Of a stretch of DNA of 59,660 nt, positions 42,613-52,184 are shown one piece after another. Source of the DNA: Chloroflexota bacterium. Lineage in GTDB: Bacteria > Chloroflexota > Anaerolineae > Promineifilales > Promineifilaceae. The notes beneath the pieces are model-generated. The model searched no databases. It saw nothing but the letters and a program-made list of their open reading frames with translations, and was not told where the DNA came from. Positions within the stretch are counted from its first letter, which is position 1. The number at the start of each line of letters is the position of its first letter. Both the position numbers and the translations under genes were made by a program. The stretch lies in contig JAGNBF010000042.1 in the NCBI GenBank assembly GCA_018004935.1, positions 1 through 59,660 on the forward strand, in the 5' to 3' direction.

Positions 42613-43455
42613 TTACAGCAAGCGTTTTTGGCTGGGTTGTTCAAAGATACCAGGAACGGGTACACCCGCCCCCGATAGCCGCACATACCAATTGCGGAGA
42701 AACTTTTTAACCGAATCAAACTCTGCCTCTGGGATAAGTTGATATGAGGGAACTTCAAATTGTCTTTTGACTTCCGCGTGAACCGTCGCTTCATTTCCTT
42801 TTTGCTTCCGCTTGAGTACATGAGCCACAATTGCTACCATGTCGGTGTACTCTTTCATTTGTTTAGGGTTGAGAAAATCCGTCCCTTGTATCTTTGCTTC
42901 AATCGCGGCCATTCGTTGTTCCAGTTGACCCAACTGTTCCCCATGCTGTCCCAAACTATGGGTGTGGCTTTGCAGATTTTGTTGCAGAGCAGCAGCTGTG
43001 TCCATGAGGCGTAAATATTCTTGTTGTGCTGGGGGTAATGTGGCATCCATTTCTGCCCGCATGTCTTCCGGTAAGATTTCATGCCGAAAGGCTGCCCAGG
43101 CTACCTCAGCAAATTCACGCTGGAACTGCACCAAGCGGTCTCGTTTCGCCTCATCGGGAATACGACTGGTTTGGATAGTTCCCATCCAAAAAGGCAGGCG
43201 GTCAAGGCGCAAACAAACCATTTCCCTTTCTCTGGTTGCTTCGTCGCCATAACTCCAAACGAGGGTTAAATCAATCAGGGCATCTGCCATCGCGACGTGT
43301 TCCCGAATACGGCGTACCTGACCGTGCGTCTGCAATCCCATGGCTTCGCACAAAGCCTGCATGGGCACATATAGTTTACGATCACTTGCCAGGGCTATTG
43401 TGAACGGTTCACCATAAAAAACAAAAGGGAATTGATCTACTGTTTTGAGGGGCAT
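42613..43455 (-). CDS. Phage antirepressor-like protein
   Basis: A 280-residue protein with a P22_AR_N-type N-terminal domain (FYGEPFTIALASDRKLYVPMQ..., CLRLDRLPFWMGTIQTSRIP) up to about residue 120. A coiled-coil follows (about 150-195, LQQNLQSHTHSLGQHGEQLG), then a C-terminal domain like ORF6C of phages (VAIVAHVLKRKQKG...). It differs from the first antirepressor at 35106, which has a DinD tail. First gene of the antirepressor-PHAX operon. Confidence 0.8.
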   Translation of the reverse strand: MPLKTVDQFPFVFYGEPFTIALASDRKLYVPMQALCEAMGLQTHGQVRRIREHVAMADALIDLTLVWSYGDEATREREMVCLRLDRLPFWMGTIQTSRIPDEAKRDRLVQFQREFAEVAWAAFRHEILPEDMRAEMDATLPPAQQEYLRLMDTAAALQQNLQSHTHSLGQHGEQLGQLEQRMAAIEAKIQGTDFLNPKQMKEYTDMVAIVAHVLKRKQKGNEATVHAEVKRQFEVPSYQLIPEAEFDSVKKFLRNWYVRLSGAGVPVPGIFEQPSQKRLL

Positions 43456-43784
43456 GATTGAAGCGTCTCCTATGTTCTTGTTACGGTGACTTATTATATC
43501 GCTGTATCGCTACATCGTCACATCGTTATATCGCCACAATTCGCTCACCGAGACACGTTATGTGTCCTCGTATAGCTGTTTTGGTGTAACTGGACAAAAC
43601 TTTAACGGTTCTGCATAGGGAGAGACTGAGGCCGGAACGTAGGCAATAAACACAGAGACACGACACATGTCTCGATGACGCTGAACTCATTTCATGCCAG
43701 ATTTACCTTGGATTTACCTACAAATGCCGAATCCAGTGTAACCTGGGAATGGAATAAGCTCTAACTGGGCAAAACAAGCGGAAG
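43456..43784. other. Gap with tandem repeat and transposon-end-like sequence
   Basis: Contains the TATCGC repeat (43493-43536) and, at 43730-43755, AATCCAGTGTAACCTGGGAA, which resembles the inverse of the direct repeats near 54001-54051. No gene. Confidence 0.4.
43493..43536. repeat. TATCGCTA/CATCGTCA octamer tandem repeat
   Basis: Five to six eight-base units: TATCGCTG, TATCGCTA, CATCGTCA, CATCGTTA, TATCGCCA. Located directly upstream of the antirepressor gene start. Confidence 0.7.
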
Positions 43785-43895
43785 AACTGAGGGTTCTGTT
43801 TCCGGGAGTTGGATGGCGATTGCGGCCGCGTCCAGCGGTTTTTCACCAGTATGAAGCGGCATGTGTCTATTGTCCTTATGACTGAGAAGGGAAGC
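43785..43895 (-). pseudogene. Remnant of a second PHAX gene
   Basis: Reading minus, FASLLSHKDNRHM then PLHTGEKPLDAAAIAIQLPE parallels the intact PHAX protein (FAPLENNQDNRLM, SHHVSETALDTAAIATQLQE). Similarity stops within the domain and an in-frame stop lies just upstream, so this is a short decayed copy, with an octamer in the place where the intact gene has GGCGGCCGT. Confidence 0.7.
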
Positions 43896-44007
43896 AAATC
43901 AGGAGAAGATATAAGCTACCGTACCATCCCGATTCGTAGTGAAAGTCTCTTGGAGTTGGGCATCCATTGGATGGCCGTGTGGGCAAGAGCCTGAGTCTTT
44001 TACTTAA

Positions 44008-44136
44008 TCATTTCTCTCCAGCCTGTTGTTGGTAGAAATTACGATAGAGAGCCATCACACTGCCCGCAATTAACGAGGCTGTTAAGGTCAGCATATTGAC
44101 AGCCAGTCCACTGGCTAACGCATCATCTAAAGCCAT
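44008..44136 (-). CDS. Very small membrane protein
   Basis: A 42-residue frame with one hydrophobic segment (LAVNMLTLTASLIAGSVMAL). Its start overlaps the end of the gene at 44123 by 14 bases. Short, so modest confidence; it may be a chance frame or a tail displaced from the neighbouring truncated gene. Confidence 0.35.
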   Translation of the reverse strand: MALDDALASGLAVNMLTLTASLIAGSVMALYRNFYQQQAGEK

Positions 44137-44482
44137 AACCAATCAGGCGAAATCCCATCGTCCAGCCTGCTTCATGAGGGCCAACCCCACTGACGGTGAT
44201 GAAAGGGATGGCCTTGGCGAAGGTTGCTCGTGGAGTCATGACCCAGGTGTAGCCAGACGTTTCCAGGACAATTGGCTCTGTCTGATCCAGCATAACCTGC
44301 ACCGGCTCTTCAGTGACGGGTAATGTCTCTTCGACAGGAACTCCTTGAGAACCGGAAACAAGGAGATAAATGGCAACAACTAAAATAATAGCCAGGCCAA
44401 ATAGAGCAACAGACAGGAGCAGGAGTAATTCCTGACGTGTTAAGAAGGGTTTTGCCTCCCAAGTAGGGCGACTTGTGTTCAT
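44123..44482 (-). CDS. Truncated copy of a single-span membrane protein
   Basis: A 119-residue protein whose first about 88 residues are nearly the same as those of the gene at 46989 (FLTRQELLLLLSVALFGLAI, then GVPVEE and VLETSGYTWVMTPRA). After that the two differ and this one ends early. One membrane span near 20-42. It looks like a duplicate that lost its outside domain. Function unknown. Confidence 0.6.
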   Translation of the reverse strand: MNTSRPTWEAKPFLTRQELLLLLSVALFGLAIILVVAIYLLVSGSQGVPVEETLPVTEEPVQVMLDQTEPIVLETSGYTWVMTPRATFAKAIPFITVSGVGPHEAGWTMGFRLIGYGFR

Positions 44483-44786
44483 TCTATTTACTCACCCTGA
44501 ATCCAATTGTGCCATATTGATGGTAGCAGTACTCACCCGACTTGAGAGCCTGGAAAGGATTAGGTAAACATAATTTCTATAAAAAGCTGAAACCCCAGCA
44601 TTGTTTGAACGTTCACAAGGACAAATCATCGTCGTCCAAGCAGATATAAGTGCGACAAGCCTGTAACTCTTCACTAATCACCGTGAGCATAACGGTGGGC
44701 AGACGCAACCAAAGGCTGGATTGGGAAATAAGATGCGACACAGGTATGGCTGCGAATCCCCGTCCCGCTTCTGAATCTTCGATATG
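44483..44786. other. Gap without supported gene
   Basis: A 60-codon minus-strand frame (44492-44674) has no ribosome site or recognised product. Nothing else seen. Confidence 0.35.
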
Positions 44787-46418
44787 CTACCTGGCTCGTG
44801 TCAGAAACAGGAACCCTGCCCCACCGACCACAACCAGCCCCAAAACAACGAGAACACCAGACAACCAATTGCCGGTCGAAGGAGTTGACTCGGTCAGGGG
44901 TGTTCCTGTTGGAGCGGGTGTCACAGTGGTGGGCACTGTTGCGGATGAAGTGGCAACCACTGTGACTGTGTCGGTAGGTAAAGGGCGAGGCGTTGCCGTG
45001 GGTTCAACCGGGGTAGCGGTCAATGTAGCCGTAGGTTCAGCTTCGGGTAACCGATAAGCTACGTTTTCGTAGAAGTAAATATCCAACTGGTTGTTCGTGT
45101 CATCAGGGGCAAGCGGTTCTTCAGAAGCGAAGACGAAATAATGACCATCAGACGAAAACACCCCTCTGCTGAGCAGGGGATCTTCACTATAAGCTTTGGC
45201 TACACCATGAACTTCATGCGTTGTTAAATCATAAATAAAAAAGCCGTAAGGGAGTTCAGGCCTACGAAAATTGGGCCACCGGTAAAAAGCGGCATAACGC
45301 CCATCAGATGAAATAGTGCCTGTGCTAGAACTTCTGGCCTCATCCTGGAGTTGGGCATCTTCAGGGAGTTCAGAAATACGGAGTGTTTGTCCCGTTTGCC
45401 GATCATGAACAAACACATCACCAGATTCACCGAAATCGTTGTCAATAAGGTTGTCAGCAAACGACGCAAAGATAACATACCGACCGTCACCTGAAATTGC
45501 TGGGCCATAAGACCCGCTATTCGCTTCACCCCCATCTGAACGAATCGAAACTCGACTAGTTTGACCTGTTTCTCTGTCGTTGACAAACACATCATAGTCC
45601 TCATTCCGATCCTCCATAACAAGATTGATGGCATTAGATCTAAACACGATATAACGCCCATCGGCAGAAGCCGCGTCTACAAAGGCGAGTCCATTAGTTT
45701 GGGTTCCTTGGGCTTTTACAGAGAGAGGCTCAGTTTCTCCTGTTTCTGTGTTATATATGAAGATGGCTGTGAAAGAGTTACTATTGGCTGCAGATGAGAA
45801 AAGAATAAAGTGGCCATCCGCAGCAAGAATGGGGCACTCATGCCATGCTTGAGGGCTATCATGAAGCACCGTGATCCGCGTTGTCGTGCCTGTTTCTCGA
45901 TCATGCACAAAGTTATCGGGAATACCATTGGTGTCATCAGCTACCAAATTATCAGCCCTGGAATCAAAAGCTACATATCGGCCATTCGCTGAAATAGAAG
46001 GGGGACAAGCAGAGAAAGCGTTGGCTTCAGTGCCATCAGAGGCAACTGAAACACGGACTGTTTGGCTTGTTTCCCGATCATAAACAAACACATCAACATA
46101 GCCGTTCGTATCATTGAGCACCAGATTACTGGCTGCCGAGCGAAAGGCGATATACCTACCGTCAGCTGAGATGGCTGGATCAACAGACCAATTGTTCGCT
46201 TCTTTCCCATCTACCCCTACAGATATACGTATTAACTGAGTCGGTGCCGTTTGCATTGCTTGTATTGGAGCAAACTGTTCTAGTACACCTGTTGGCAACA
46301 AAGCAGTATGCAATAGTAGGTTCTTGAAGACCTTACTATTTGGCGTAATTGTAAAAATGGAGAGAAGTATGAGTAGTATGAACCACCTGTGAACAATTCT
46401 CTGTCTCAATAACATCAT
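44787..46418 (-). CDS. Secreted TolB-like beta-propeller with C-terminal membrane anchor
   Basis: A 543-residue protein with a signal segment (about 10-28), six or seven PD40-type blades (PAISADGRYIAFRS, SISANGRYVAFDS, AISGDGRYVIFAS and alike, each followed by a DVFVHDRETGQT-type strand), a Thr/Pro/Val-rich stalk and a final membrane helix (LSGVLVVLGLVVVGGAGFLF) followed by TRAR. It is exposed outside the cell. The repeated 'vDRETGqT' blades are a known family of calcium-independent propellers, probably for binding. Function unknown. Confidence 0.85.
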   Translation of the reverse strand: MMLLRQRIVHRWFILLILLSIFTITPNSKVFKNLLLHTALLPTGVLEQFAPIQAMQTAPTQLIRISVGVDGKEANNWSVDPAISADGRYIAFRSAASNLVLNDTNGYVDVFVYDRETSQTVRVSVASDGTEANAFSACPPSISANGRYVAFDSRADNLVADDTNGIPDNFVHDRETGTTTRITVLHDSPQAWHECPILAADGHFILFSSAANSNSFTAIFIYNTETGETEPLSVKAQGTQTNGLAFVDAASADGRYIVFRSNAINLVMEDRNEDYDVFVNDRETGQTSRVSIRSDGGEANSGSYGPAISGDGRYVIFASFADNLIDNDFGESGDVFVHDRQTGQTLRISELPEDAQLQDEARSSSTGTISSDGRYAAFYRWPNFRRPELPYGFFIYDLTTHEVHGVAKAYSEDPLLSRGVFSSDGHYFVFASEEPLAPDDTNNQLDIYFYENVAYRLPEAEPTATLTATPVEPTATPRPLPTDTVTVVATSSATVPTTVTPAPTGTPLTESTPSTGNWLSGVLVVLGLVVVGGAGFLFLTRAR

Positions 46419-46586
46419 AGTGTTCTCCTTCGATTACACTTCCCAAGCAGACAACAGTTTTCGAATCTATCGCTCAGGATTTATGGGCTGTGGTTAGTGT
46501 CACTTCGACTTCGTTCAGCACAAGCCCACCGATCTACTACAAGCATGGTTAGGAGATCGACTCGATCAATCACGTAGGTCCTATCA

Positions 46587-47008
46587 TTATTGACGCAAGC
46601 AGCTGTCTTCGTAGAAGAGCAAATTGTCATCGCTAAAAGGTTGATACCAAGTCCTTAATATAGGAGTTGTATCACTACCTCTCACTTGAATACTCGGTTG
46701 CTGTAGCGGACTATTCCACGGAATCAAGGGCATGCCCTGCTCATCATATCGTTGATAAAAACATTCTCCCTGTGGATTTCCTTTTCCATATTCAGCGACC
46801 ACTTTCCTGTGGCAAAGTTTCGGGCGGCTAACTCGTAAGACCAGGGTTCGGGCATGCGTAAGCGTCGGGCATCATGGGGCGTAAGGAGGGTTAAGGCAAG
46901 AGCCAGAGCCACAACGCCGATGGTCAAAAGCCGGTACAACCGGTTCTCTACTAGGAGAGATGCACCTCGCTCTAAAAAAGGAAACGCTTTAACGATACTC
47001 TCTGCCAT
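46587..47008 (-). pseudogene. Frameshifted membrane protein gene
   Basis: The first frame (46724-47008) has a membrane span and EPWSYELAARNFATGK; the second (46587-46802) continues VVAEYGKGNPQGECFYQRYD. Joined by one base near 46797-46805 they give a single smooth protein start, as in glycosyltransferase-type membrane proteins of Chloroflexota. The remainder of such a protein is missing. It overlaps the start region of the gene at 46989 by 20 bases. Confidence 0.6.
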
Positions 47009-47675
47009 CTACCACCAGCCGTTGCACATAAAGAATTTCGCAGGCCCCAGCACCCCGGTCGGTTCTCGTAAGCGAGGTCAGCACATAGCCAACCGACGCT
47101 TCGGTTACGTCTACCAGTAATCCCTCCAGTAACACCAGATCATTTTCATCCAGCCGTTTGATGGCCGAATCAAGGCTATCAGTTGAGGGAATGATATGGA
47201 TGTTGGCCGAATGCAAAGTGACGTAGTCAGGGGGATAGGGGCTACTATCTTGAATACGGCGATGGACATAACGACCCGATTGGCTCCACTGGATCCATTC
47301 ATCTACTTCGGGATTGCTGATGTCCCCCCACCCCAAAGCCAAATCGAGAGGTGCTAGGCTTCTTTGTGTATCCCAATAACGCTGGCTGCCAATCACACGG
47401 GCGGCAATACTAAATTCTGCTCGTGGGGTCATGACCCAGGTGTAGCCGGACGTCTCCAGGACAATTGGCTCTGCCTGCTCCAACATGACCGGCATCGGCT
47501 CTTCGGTGACAGGTAACACCTCTTCGACAGGAACTCCCTGAGAGCTAGAAACGAGGAGATAAATGGCAACGATTAAAACAATAGCCAAGCCGAACAAAGC
47601 AACAGACAGGAGCAAGAGTAATTCTTGTCGTGTTAGGAATGACCCTTTTTCTAAATTGAGATGCTCCTCACGCAT
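46989..47675 (-). CDS. Single-span membrane protein, full copy
   Basis: A 228-residue protein with a membrane span at about 20-43 and an outside domain (about 80-228) that reads ARVIGSQRYWDTQRSLAPLDLALGWGDIS, followed by HIIPSTDSLDSAIKRL and LLEGLLVDVTE. The C-terminal part resembles a conserved domain of unknown function that deals with 'LxGxLV' sheets in Chloroflexota and proteobacterial proteins. A shortened duplicate is at 44123. It overlaps the broken gene downstream by 20 bases. Confidence 0.7.
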   Translation of the reverse strand: MREEHLNLEKGSFLTRQELLLLLSVALFGLAIVLIVAIYLLVSSSQGVPVEEVLPVTEEPMPVMLEQAEPIVLETSGYTWVMTPRAEFSIAARVIGSQRYWDTQRSLAPLDLALGWGDISNPEVDEWIQWSQSGRYVHRRIQDSSPYPPDYVTLHSANIHIIPSTDSLDSAIKRLDENDLVLLEGLLVDVTEASVGYVLTSLTRTDRGAGACEILYVQRLVVDGREYR

Positions 47676-47841
47676 GATTACTTCTCGAAGTTAGGCGAGT
47701 CGTCATTGAATGCTCTCCAGTCTCTAGTTTTGCCTTATGGTATGAGTAGCGTTTCCCGTAATTGGCTTCGTTCAAATCGAGTAAACAAGAAACAGTTAAT
47801 AATCTAGATGAAAGATCTGGAGACCATGGTGTTTCAAATGG

Positions 47842-49242
47842 CTAATTGTTTACCCATACCATATCCAATATGATGCTAGCCAAATTTGCGATCCGTAAAA
47901 CCTCTTGTTGTGTTGTGATGTCTAGAATGAGTATTTCTGTTTCTAAATTGGGAGCAATCGGAATAGAAAGATAGTGACTATCTGGTGACCAGCTAACAGG
48001 AATCACAGAGACACTACCATATTCTCCACGATTAGAGGTTTCCATAATACACCAAATAATTTCTTGAGAAGCTACGGACATAACACTAGGTTTTTGGAAA
48101 CCATTTACACATGCACCAGTGTAGTAGAGAAGCTGTCTATTGGGTGACCAATATGGAAAACCATAGATACTGTTCGTATACTTATCATATAAATTAATTG
48201 GCGCAGGGTTATGCACTGATACAGAAAAGAGTTTTTGCGGATAATCATCTTCCACATAGGCAACAAACTCACCATCTGATGACCATGCACATCGACTGGG
48301 AAAACATTTCTCCGTTAATGGTTGTGGTGTTTGTTGTGTCAGCTGTGGGTTCCCACTCATTTCTAATATGAGAAACTCCGGTATGTTTTCCAGTCCCGAC
48401 ATTGTGTCACACCAAATTGCTAATTGTCCTGTTTGTGGTGAAGTAGATAATGTAAAACAATCACCTGACCAATATGGCTGATGTACAAATTCCATAGTCT
48501 TCGTGTCGAAGATGTACGTCCTAAAAACCTTGACTTCGTCAGTTATCTCTCCTTCTTCTATGACAGACAAATCGAATAAGATATAACGGTCATTGACACT
48601 CCATAATGGTGTTGCAAAATCAAAATCTACATCATCCACTACAAGCAGACGTTCTGGTTGCCAGTGAGGTAGTGGTGTAAACCATAACTCGACCCCATTC
48701 GTATTTCTTATTGAGTAAGCTAAATATTTTTTGTTTTGAGCAAAACTAGCTCTCCAATCAGGCCAATCAGCGTCAACCGTCAACAGATACTTAGATAGAT
48801 TATCTTCTAGTGTTATCTGTTGGATGCCAACAGGATCATAGATGAAGAGATGACCATTTAAAGCATTTGCTTCTGGTTCGACAGTTATCGTTGTGCTAAT
48901 TGCCCAGGGACTTGAATGAGATTGTGCTAATTGAGTAGGTGTGGAACTAGACATATCAACAGTAGGTAACGCTGACGTTTCCATCATGATTGTGGGAACT
49001 ACTGTATACTCTGGCAATGATTCGGGTATTGTTTCTGTTAAGCTGTTCCATTCTGTAGGGGATGCATTTTGTGTGGACTGGTTTTCTAGGGTGCAAGCAC
49101 TGAGTACGATGAGCAAACAGGAGCTGATACTGAGAAATGTTAGAAGGCCTTTTGCCTTGAACCTTGAATATAACTGTCTCAGTACGTTAGCCCAATGAGC
49201 ACTGTCTGAGACGGCACCGTAGAAACAGAACGAAGTGTACAT
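47842..49242 (-). CDS. TolB-like propeller lipoprotein
   Basis: A 466-residue protein with lipobox LSAC near 47-50, a Ser/Thr-rich linker and WD40/TolB-like blades (CAWSSDGEFVAYVED, PYWSPNRQLLYYTG, VSWSPDSHYLSIPI). The N-terminal stretch before the signal is long, so an internal start nearer the hydrophobic segment is likely. Outer-surface lipoprotein; related in build to the two genes that follow. Function unknown. Confidence 0.78.
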   Translation of the reverse strand: MYTSFCFYGAVSDSAHWANVLRQLYSRFKAKGLLTFLSISSCLLIVLSACTLENQSTQNASPTEWNSLTETIPESLPEYTVVPTIMMETSALPTVDMSSSTPTQLAQSHSSPWAISTTITVEPEANALNGHLFIYDPVGIQQITLEDNLSKYLLTVDADWPDWRASFAQNKKYLAYSIRNTNGVELWFTPLPHWQPERLLVVDDVDFDFATPLWSVNDRYILFDLSVIEEGEITDEVKVFRTYIFDTKTMEFVHQPYWSGDCFTLSTSPQTGQLAIWCDTMSGLENIPEFLILEMSGNPQLTQQTPQPLTEKCFPSRCAWSSDGEFVAYVEDDYPQKLFSVSVHNPAPINLYDKYTNSIYGFPYWSPNRQLLYYTGACVNGFQKPSVMSVASQEIIWCIMETSNRGEYGSVSVIPVSWSPDSHYLSIPIAPNLETEILILDITTQQEVLRIANLASIILDMVWVNN

Positions 49243-49283
49243 AGTTAATGTGGGTATATCTAATAAACAATGATAACCAATAC

Positions 49284-50708
49284 CTATCTTACTATTTCAA
49301 GCCAACCGATAGGTTTATATAAACCTTGGTCGTTAGATTCAACCGCGTTTATTGTTTGAGCGGTATGCAGAGTTGTTACCGCAACACCGCGACCTTCTAA
49401 CTCATTACCACAGACTCCTCCTGAGATACCCATTGTATAAGCAAGAATTTGACTATCGGAGGACCACTGAACCATCTGATCATAACAAGAACCATAAGGC
49501 AAATTGGCAGAAGCACCCTCAATCGTAAGAGTTCCATCTTCACTTAATGCACCAATTAAAGTTGGCCCTGGCATAGTCGTGTCTATCTTGAATCGGTCTG
49601 TGAATATAACAATTTTCTGCTTATCGCCTGACCAACTCGTCGTTCCTGCTTTCATTCCTAATATCTCAACAGAACGAGTTGAATCTAAGGAATTAACATC
49701 CTTAACAATAAATCCCCCATATCCAGACATAGGTTCTAGATATTCTGTCCTTGAATAACCCACATATAGCTTTTCGCTAGATAAAGACCATTCATACGAA
49801 TAGTTAAAACTACTGTTAACGTCGCTTAGTTCCTTGCCATTTGCAGCTTGAAAAAACTTTGTACCGTCTACAGAGGTAACAAACACCGCATGGTCATTGA
49901 CAATAGAGTTAGTATCGCACTCGTTTTCAAAAGCGATAAACTGACTATCGGGAGACCACACCAAATTACAAAATCTGATAACTTCTTCTCTTTGTGGTAT
50001 CAATTCGACATCTTCAAAGTCAGTAACGATGTGTTGAACTTTATTCTCGATATTCAGAACTGCAATATTCCAAAAACGCTCCCCAGGTGGACAATCATTT
50101 GGAGTTTCTTCATGGCAGGGGTGGCCCGATGTAAATGCAATATGTTGACTGTCAAGAGACCAAGCTACATTCCTATCTATGGTTTTCCCGTCAGTTATAG
50201 GAAACGATGAACTGGTGTTAACGTCATACAACCAGAGGGCACTTCCAGAGCCATTTGGTGCTTTTTTCTCATACAACAATTTGTCGCTTTGAGGGGACCA
50301 AACTACAGAATTGTTCGATATATATAACCGATGTATCTCTGGGAAGAGATAACCAATATCTGATATTTGGCCTATTAGCTCACCACTCAATACATCGAAG
50401 ATAAACAAAGACTGAGCAGGCATATTTAGAGTACTATCACCCCACGGAGAAAAGATGCCTAACCGCTTACCGTTTGGTGATAGCCAGTAAAGGCTACTAC
50501 TACTAAACTCGATCACTTGTCGTAACTGCGAGCCATCCAGGGACGTAGTGAATAGTCTATAAACTGGTTCAGGTGAGGTGACGTACTGCTCAAGTACAAG
50601 CAAATATTGCTGGTTGTCAGTCTGTGCTGAACAAGAAAGCAGATTTGCACAAACAATGATGACACCTGCTAGAAACAGTGGCTGAAATTTACCGTGTGGA
50701 ATACTCAA
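49284..50708 (-). CDS. TolB-like propeller lipoprotein
   Basis: A 474-residue protein with lipobox LLSC near 23-26 and six blades (YWLSPNGKRLGIFS, SVVWSPQSDKLLYEK, VAWSLDSQHIAFTS, VWSPDSQFIAFEN, QWSSDSQILAYTM). Gene spacing to its neighbours is 40-60 bases. Outer-surface protein, no enzymatic motif seen. Confidence 0.8.
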   Translation of the reverse strand: MSIPHGKFQPLFLAGVIIVCANLLSCSAQTDNQQYLLVLEQYVTSPEPVYRLFTTSLDGSQLRQVIEFSSSSLYWLSPNGKRLGIFSPWGDSTLNMPAQSLFIFDVLSGELIGQISDIGYLFPEIHRLYISNNSVVWSPQSDKLLYEKKAPNGSGSALWLYDVNTSSSFPITDGKTIDRNVAWSLDSQHIAFTSGHPCHEETPNDCPPGERFWNIAVLNIENKVQHIVTDFEDVELIPQREEVIRFCNLVWSPDSQFIAFENECDTNSIVNDHAVFVTSVDGTKFFQAANGKELSDVNSSFNYSYEWSLSSEKLYVGYSRTEYLEPMSGYGGFIVKDVNSLDSTRSVEILGMKAGTTSWSGDKQKIVIFTDRFKIDTTMPGPTLIGALSEDGTLTIEGASANLPYGSCYDQMVQWSSDSQILAYTMGISGGVCGNELEGRGVAVTTLHTAQTINAVESNDQGLYKPIGWLEIVR

Positions 50709-50764
50709 GATATACGTCCTCAGAATAGGTAAGCTATGGGAAAGAGTGATTGAACGGACATAGT

Positions 50765-52135
50765 CTAGGGGTGTACCCAGAAGTATCGAAGCCCATTCAG
50801 AGAGGTGATGTTGACTATGCCTGTACCAATTACTGTGTTCCCTGCTCGATCAGTGATTCTGACGATGTTTCTACCCTCGTACCAAGCATCAGGATTTTCA
50901 AATGAAATGTAAGCAATCCAGTTACCTGAAGGGGACCATAAAGGGCGTTCGTTGATTGTGTCTGAAGAGATATAGGAAACCGGTGCTTCTTCGGAACCGA
51001 TACTCATTACGAGTAGGGGAGCCGCAGTTTCACTCCGCCCGTTTACAACTGCTGCTAAATATTTTCCGTCAAGTGTCCAATTAACGTCTCTTATAACCAG
51101 ACCTAAACCTTCACTGTTTGTTAATGGGAGATCTGTCAATTCGTTAGATGCATTCTCAGAGAATGAATAGGTGAAATAGCGATAAAAATGAAATTCGTAC
51201 CCTTCTTTAGACACACTTTGGCCATAGATGATCGCATCATTTGAGAGCCAGCCTACTATATCTGCATTAGAAGTACTCTCTATGGACTTAATGACGGTCG
51301 CAACTTTATTCTCTTCAACGTTAAATATGACAATGTAACCAGGAGATTCCGATTCACAGCCAAGATTGAAGGCAATGAATCGTCCGTTTGGAGACCAGTG
51401 CAGATTGCAATGAGAGAAGGTAGAGTTTGCGCCCAGGTGATTAAGCGCCAATGCTAGATTGACATCTGAATTTGTTTCTAAATTTACCAAGTGATAATAA
51501 GAGGGACAATGGCTTCGACAATCAGCCCATGTCTTTAATCCAGGGAAAGCAGAATATATTAGATGAGAACCATCTGGGGAAAGTAGAGGAAAATCGATCA
51601 TTCCCTCTTCATAAGCAACAAACGAAACAATTTCTTCTGTCTGAGAATTCAATCGTAAGAGCTGCATGCGATCCTTCATTTCACCGGTAGTACTATTCAA
51701 GATTCCGGGGAAGTAGATGTCATCACCATTTCCAAATTGTGGGTGCAGTGCTCCCGGAACAACTGTCACACCTTCTACTCGGACGGTCTTCTCAATAACC
51801 AGATCACCGCTTGATGTTATGGAATATGAAACAATAGCTCTGGGATCATTTTGTTCTCCAATCAGGTGTTGTTGTCCTCGGATGTTTACTACCTGATAGT
51901 TACAATTTTCATCTTTGGTATGAACGCGGCCGCGCTCCTGACTTTTGGGGTTGACGACCTGGAGAATACATTTGCGTTCAGATGTATTGCCTTGCCACCC
52001 CCAGGCGACTAACAACTCAGTTGAGTTGGATTTCTTCAATACCCCATAGAACATAACTAATGCCAGTAGTATAACGCTTGCCAACAAGATGATAACCGTT
52101 TTTTTAGGCTTTCGTCTCATATCAAATAACTCCAC
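50765..52135 (-). CDS. TolB-like propeller protein, membrane anchored
   Basis: A 456-residue protein with an N-terminal membrane helix (about 12-31, without lipobox Cys) and propeller blades (LLSPDGSHLIYSA, HWSPNGRFIAFNL, NWTLDGKYLAAVV, LWSPSGNWIAYIS). It is the third of a row of three similar genes, so a local duplication is likely. One octamer at 51927, otherwise rare here. Confidence 0.78.
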   Translation of the reverse strand: MELFDMRRKPKKTVIILLASVILLALVMFYGVLKKSNSTELLVAWGWQGNTSERKCILQVVNPKSQERGRVHTKDENCNYQVVNIRGQQHLIGEQNDPRAIVSYSITSSGDLVIEKTVRVEGVTVVPGALHPQFGNGDDIYFPGILNSTTGEMKDRMQLLRLNSQTEEIVSFVAYEEGMIDFPLLSPDGSHLIYSAFPGLKTWADCRSHCPSYYHLVNLETNSDVNLALALNHLGANSTFSHCNLHWSPNGRFIAFNLGCESESPGYIVIFNVEENKVATVIKSIESTSNADIVGWLSNDAIIYGQSVSKEGYEFHFYRYFTYSFSENASNELTDLPLTNSEGLGLVIRDVNWTLDGKYLAAVVNGRSETAAPLLVMSIGSEEAPVSYISSDTINERPLWSPSGNWIAYISFENPDAWYEGRNIVRITDRAGNTVIGTGIVNITSLNGLRYFWVHP

Positions 52136-52184
52136 AACTTCGAAAAAATGGGGAAGTAAGCCACTTTACTTGTAGTATTTAACG

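Noticed and set aside
35106-43455. Intact prophage
   Set aside because: Two antirepressor-type genes are present but no capsid, terminase, portal or tail genes were seen.
44492-44674. 60-codon minus-strand gene
   Set aside because: No ribosome site, no recognised pattern.
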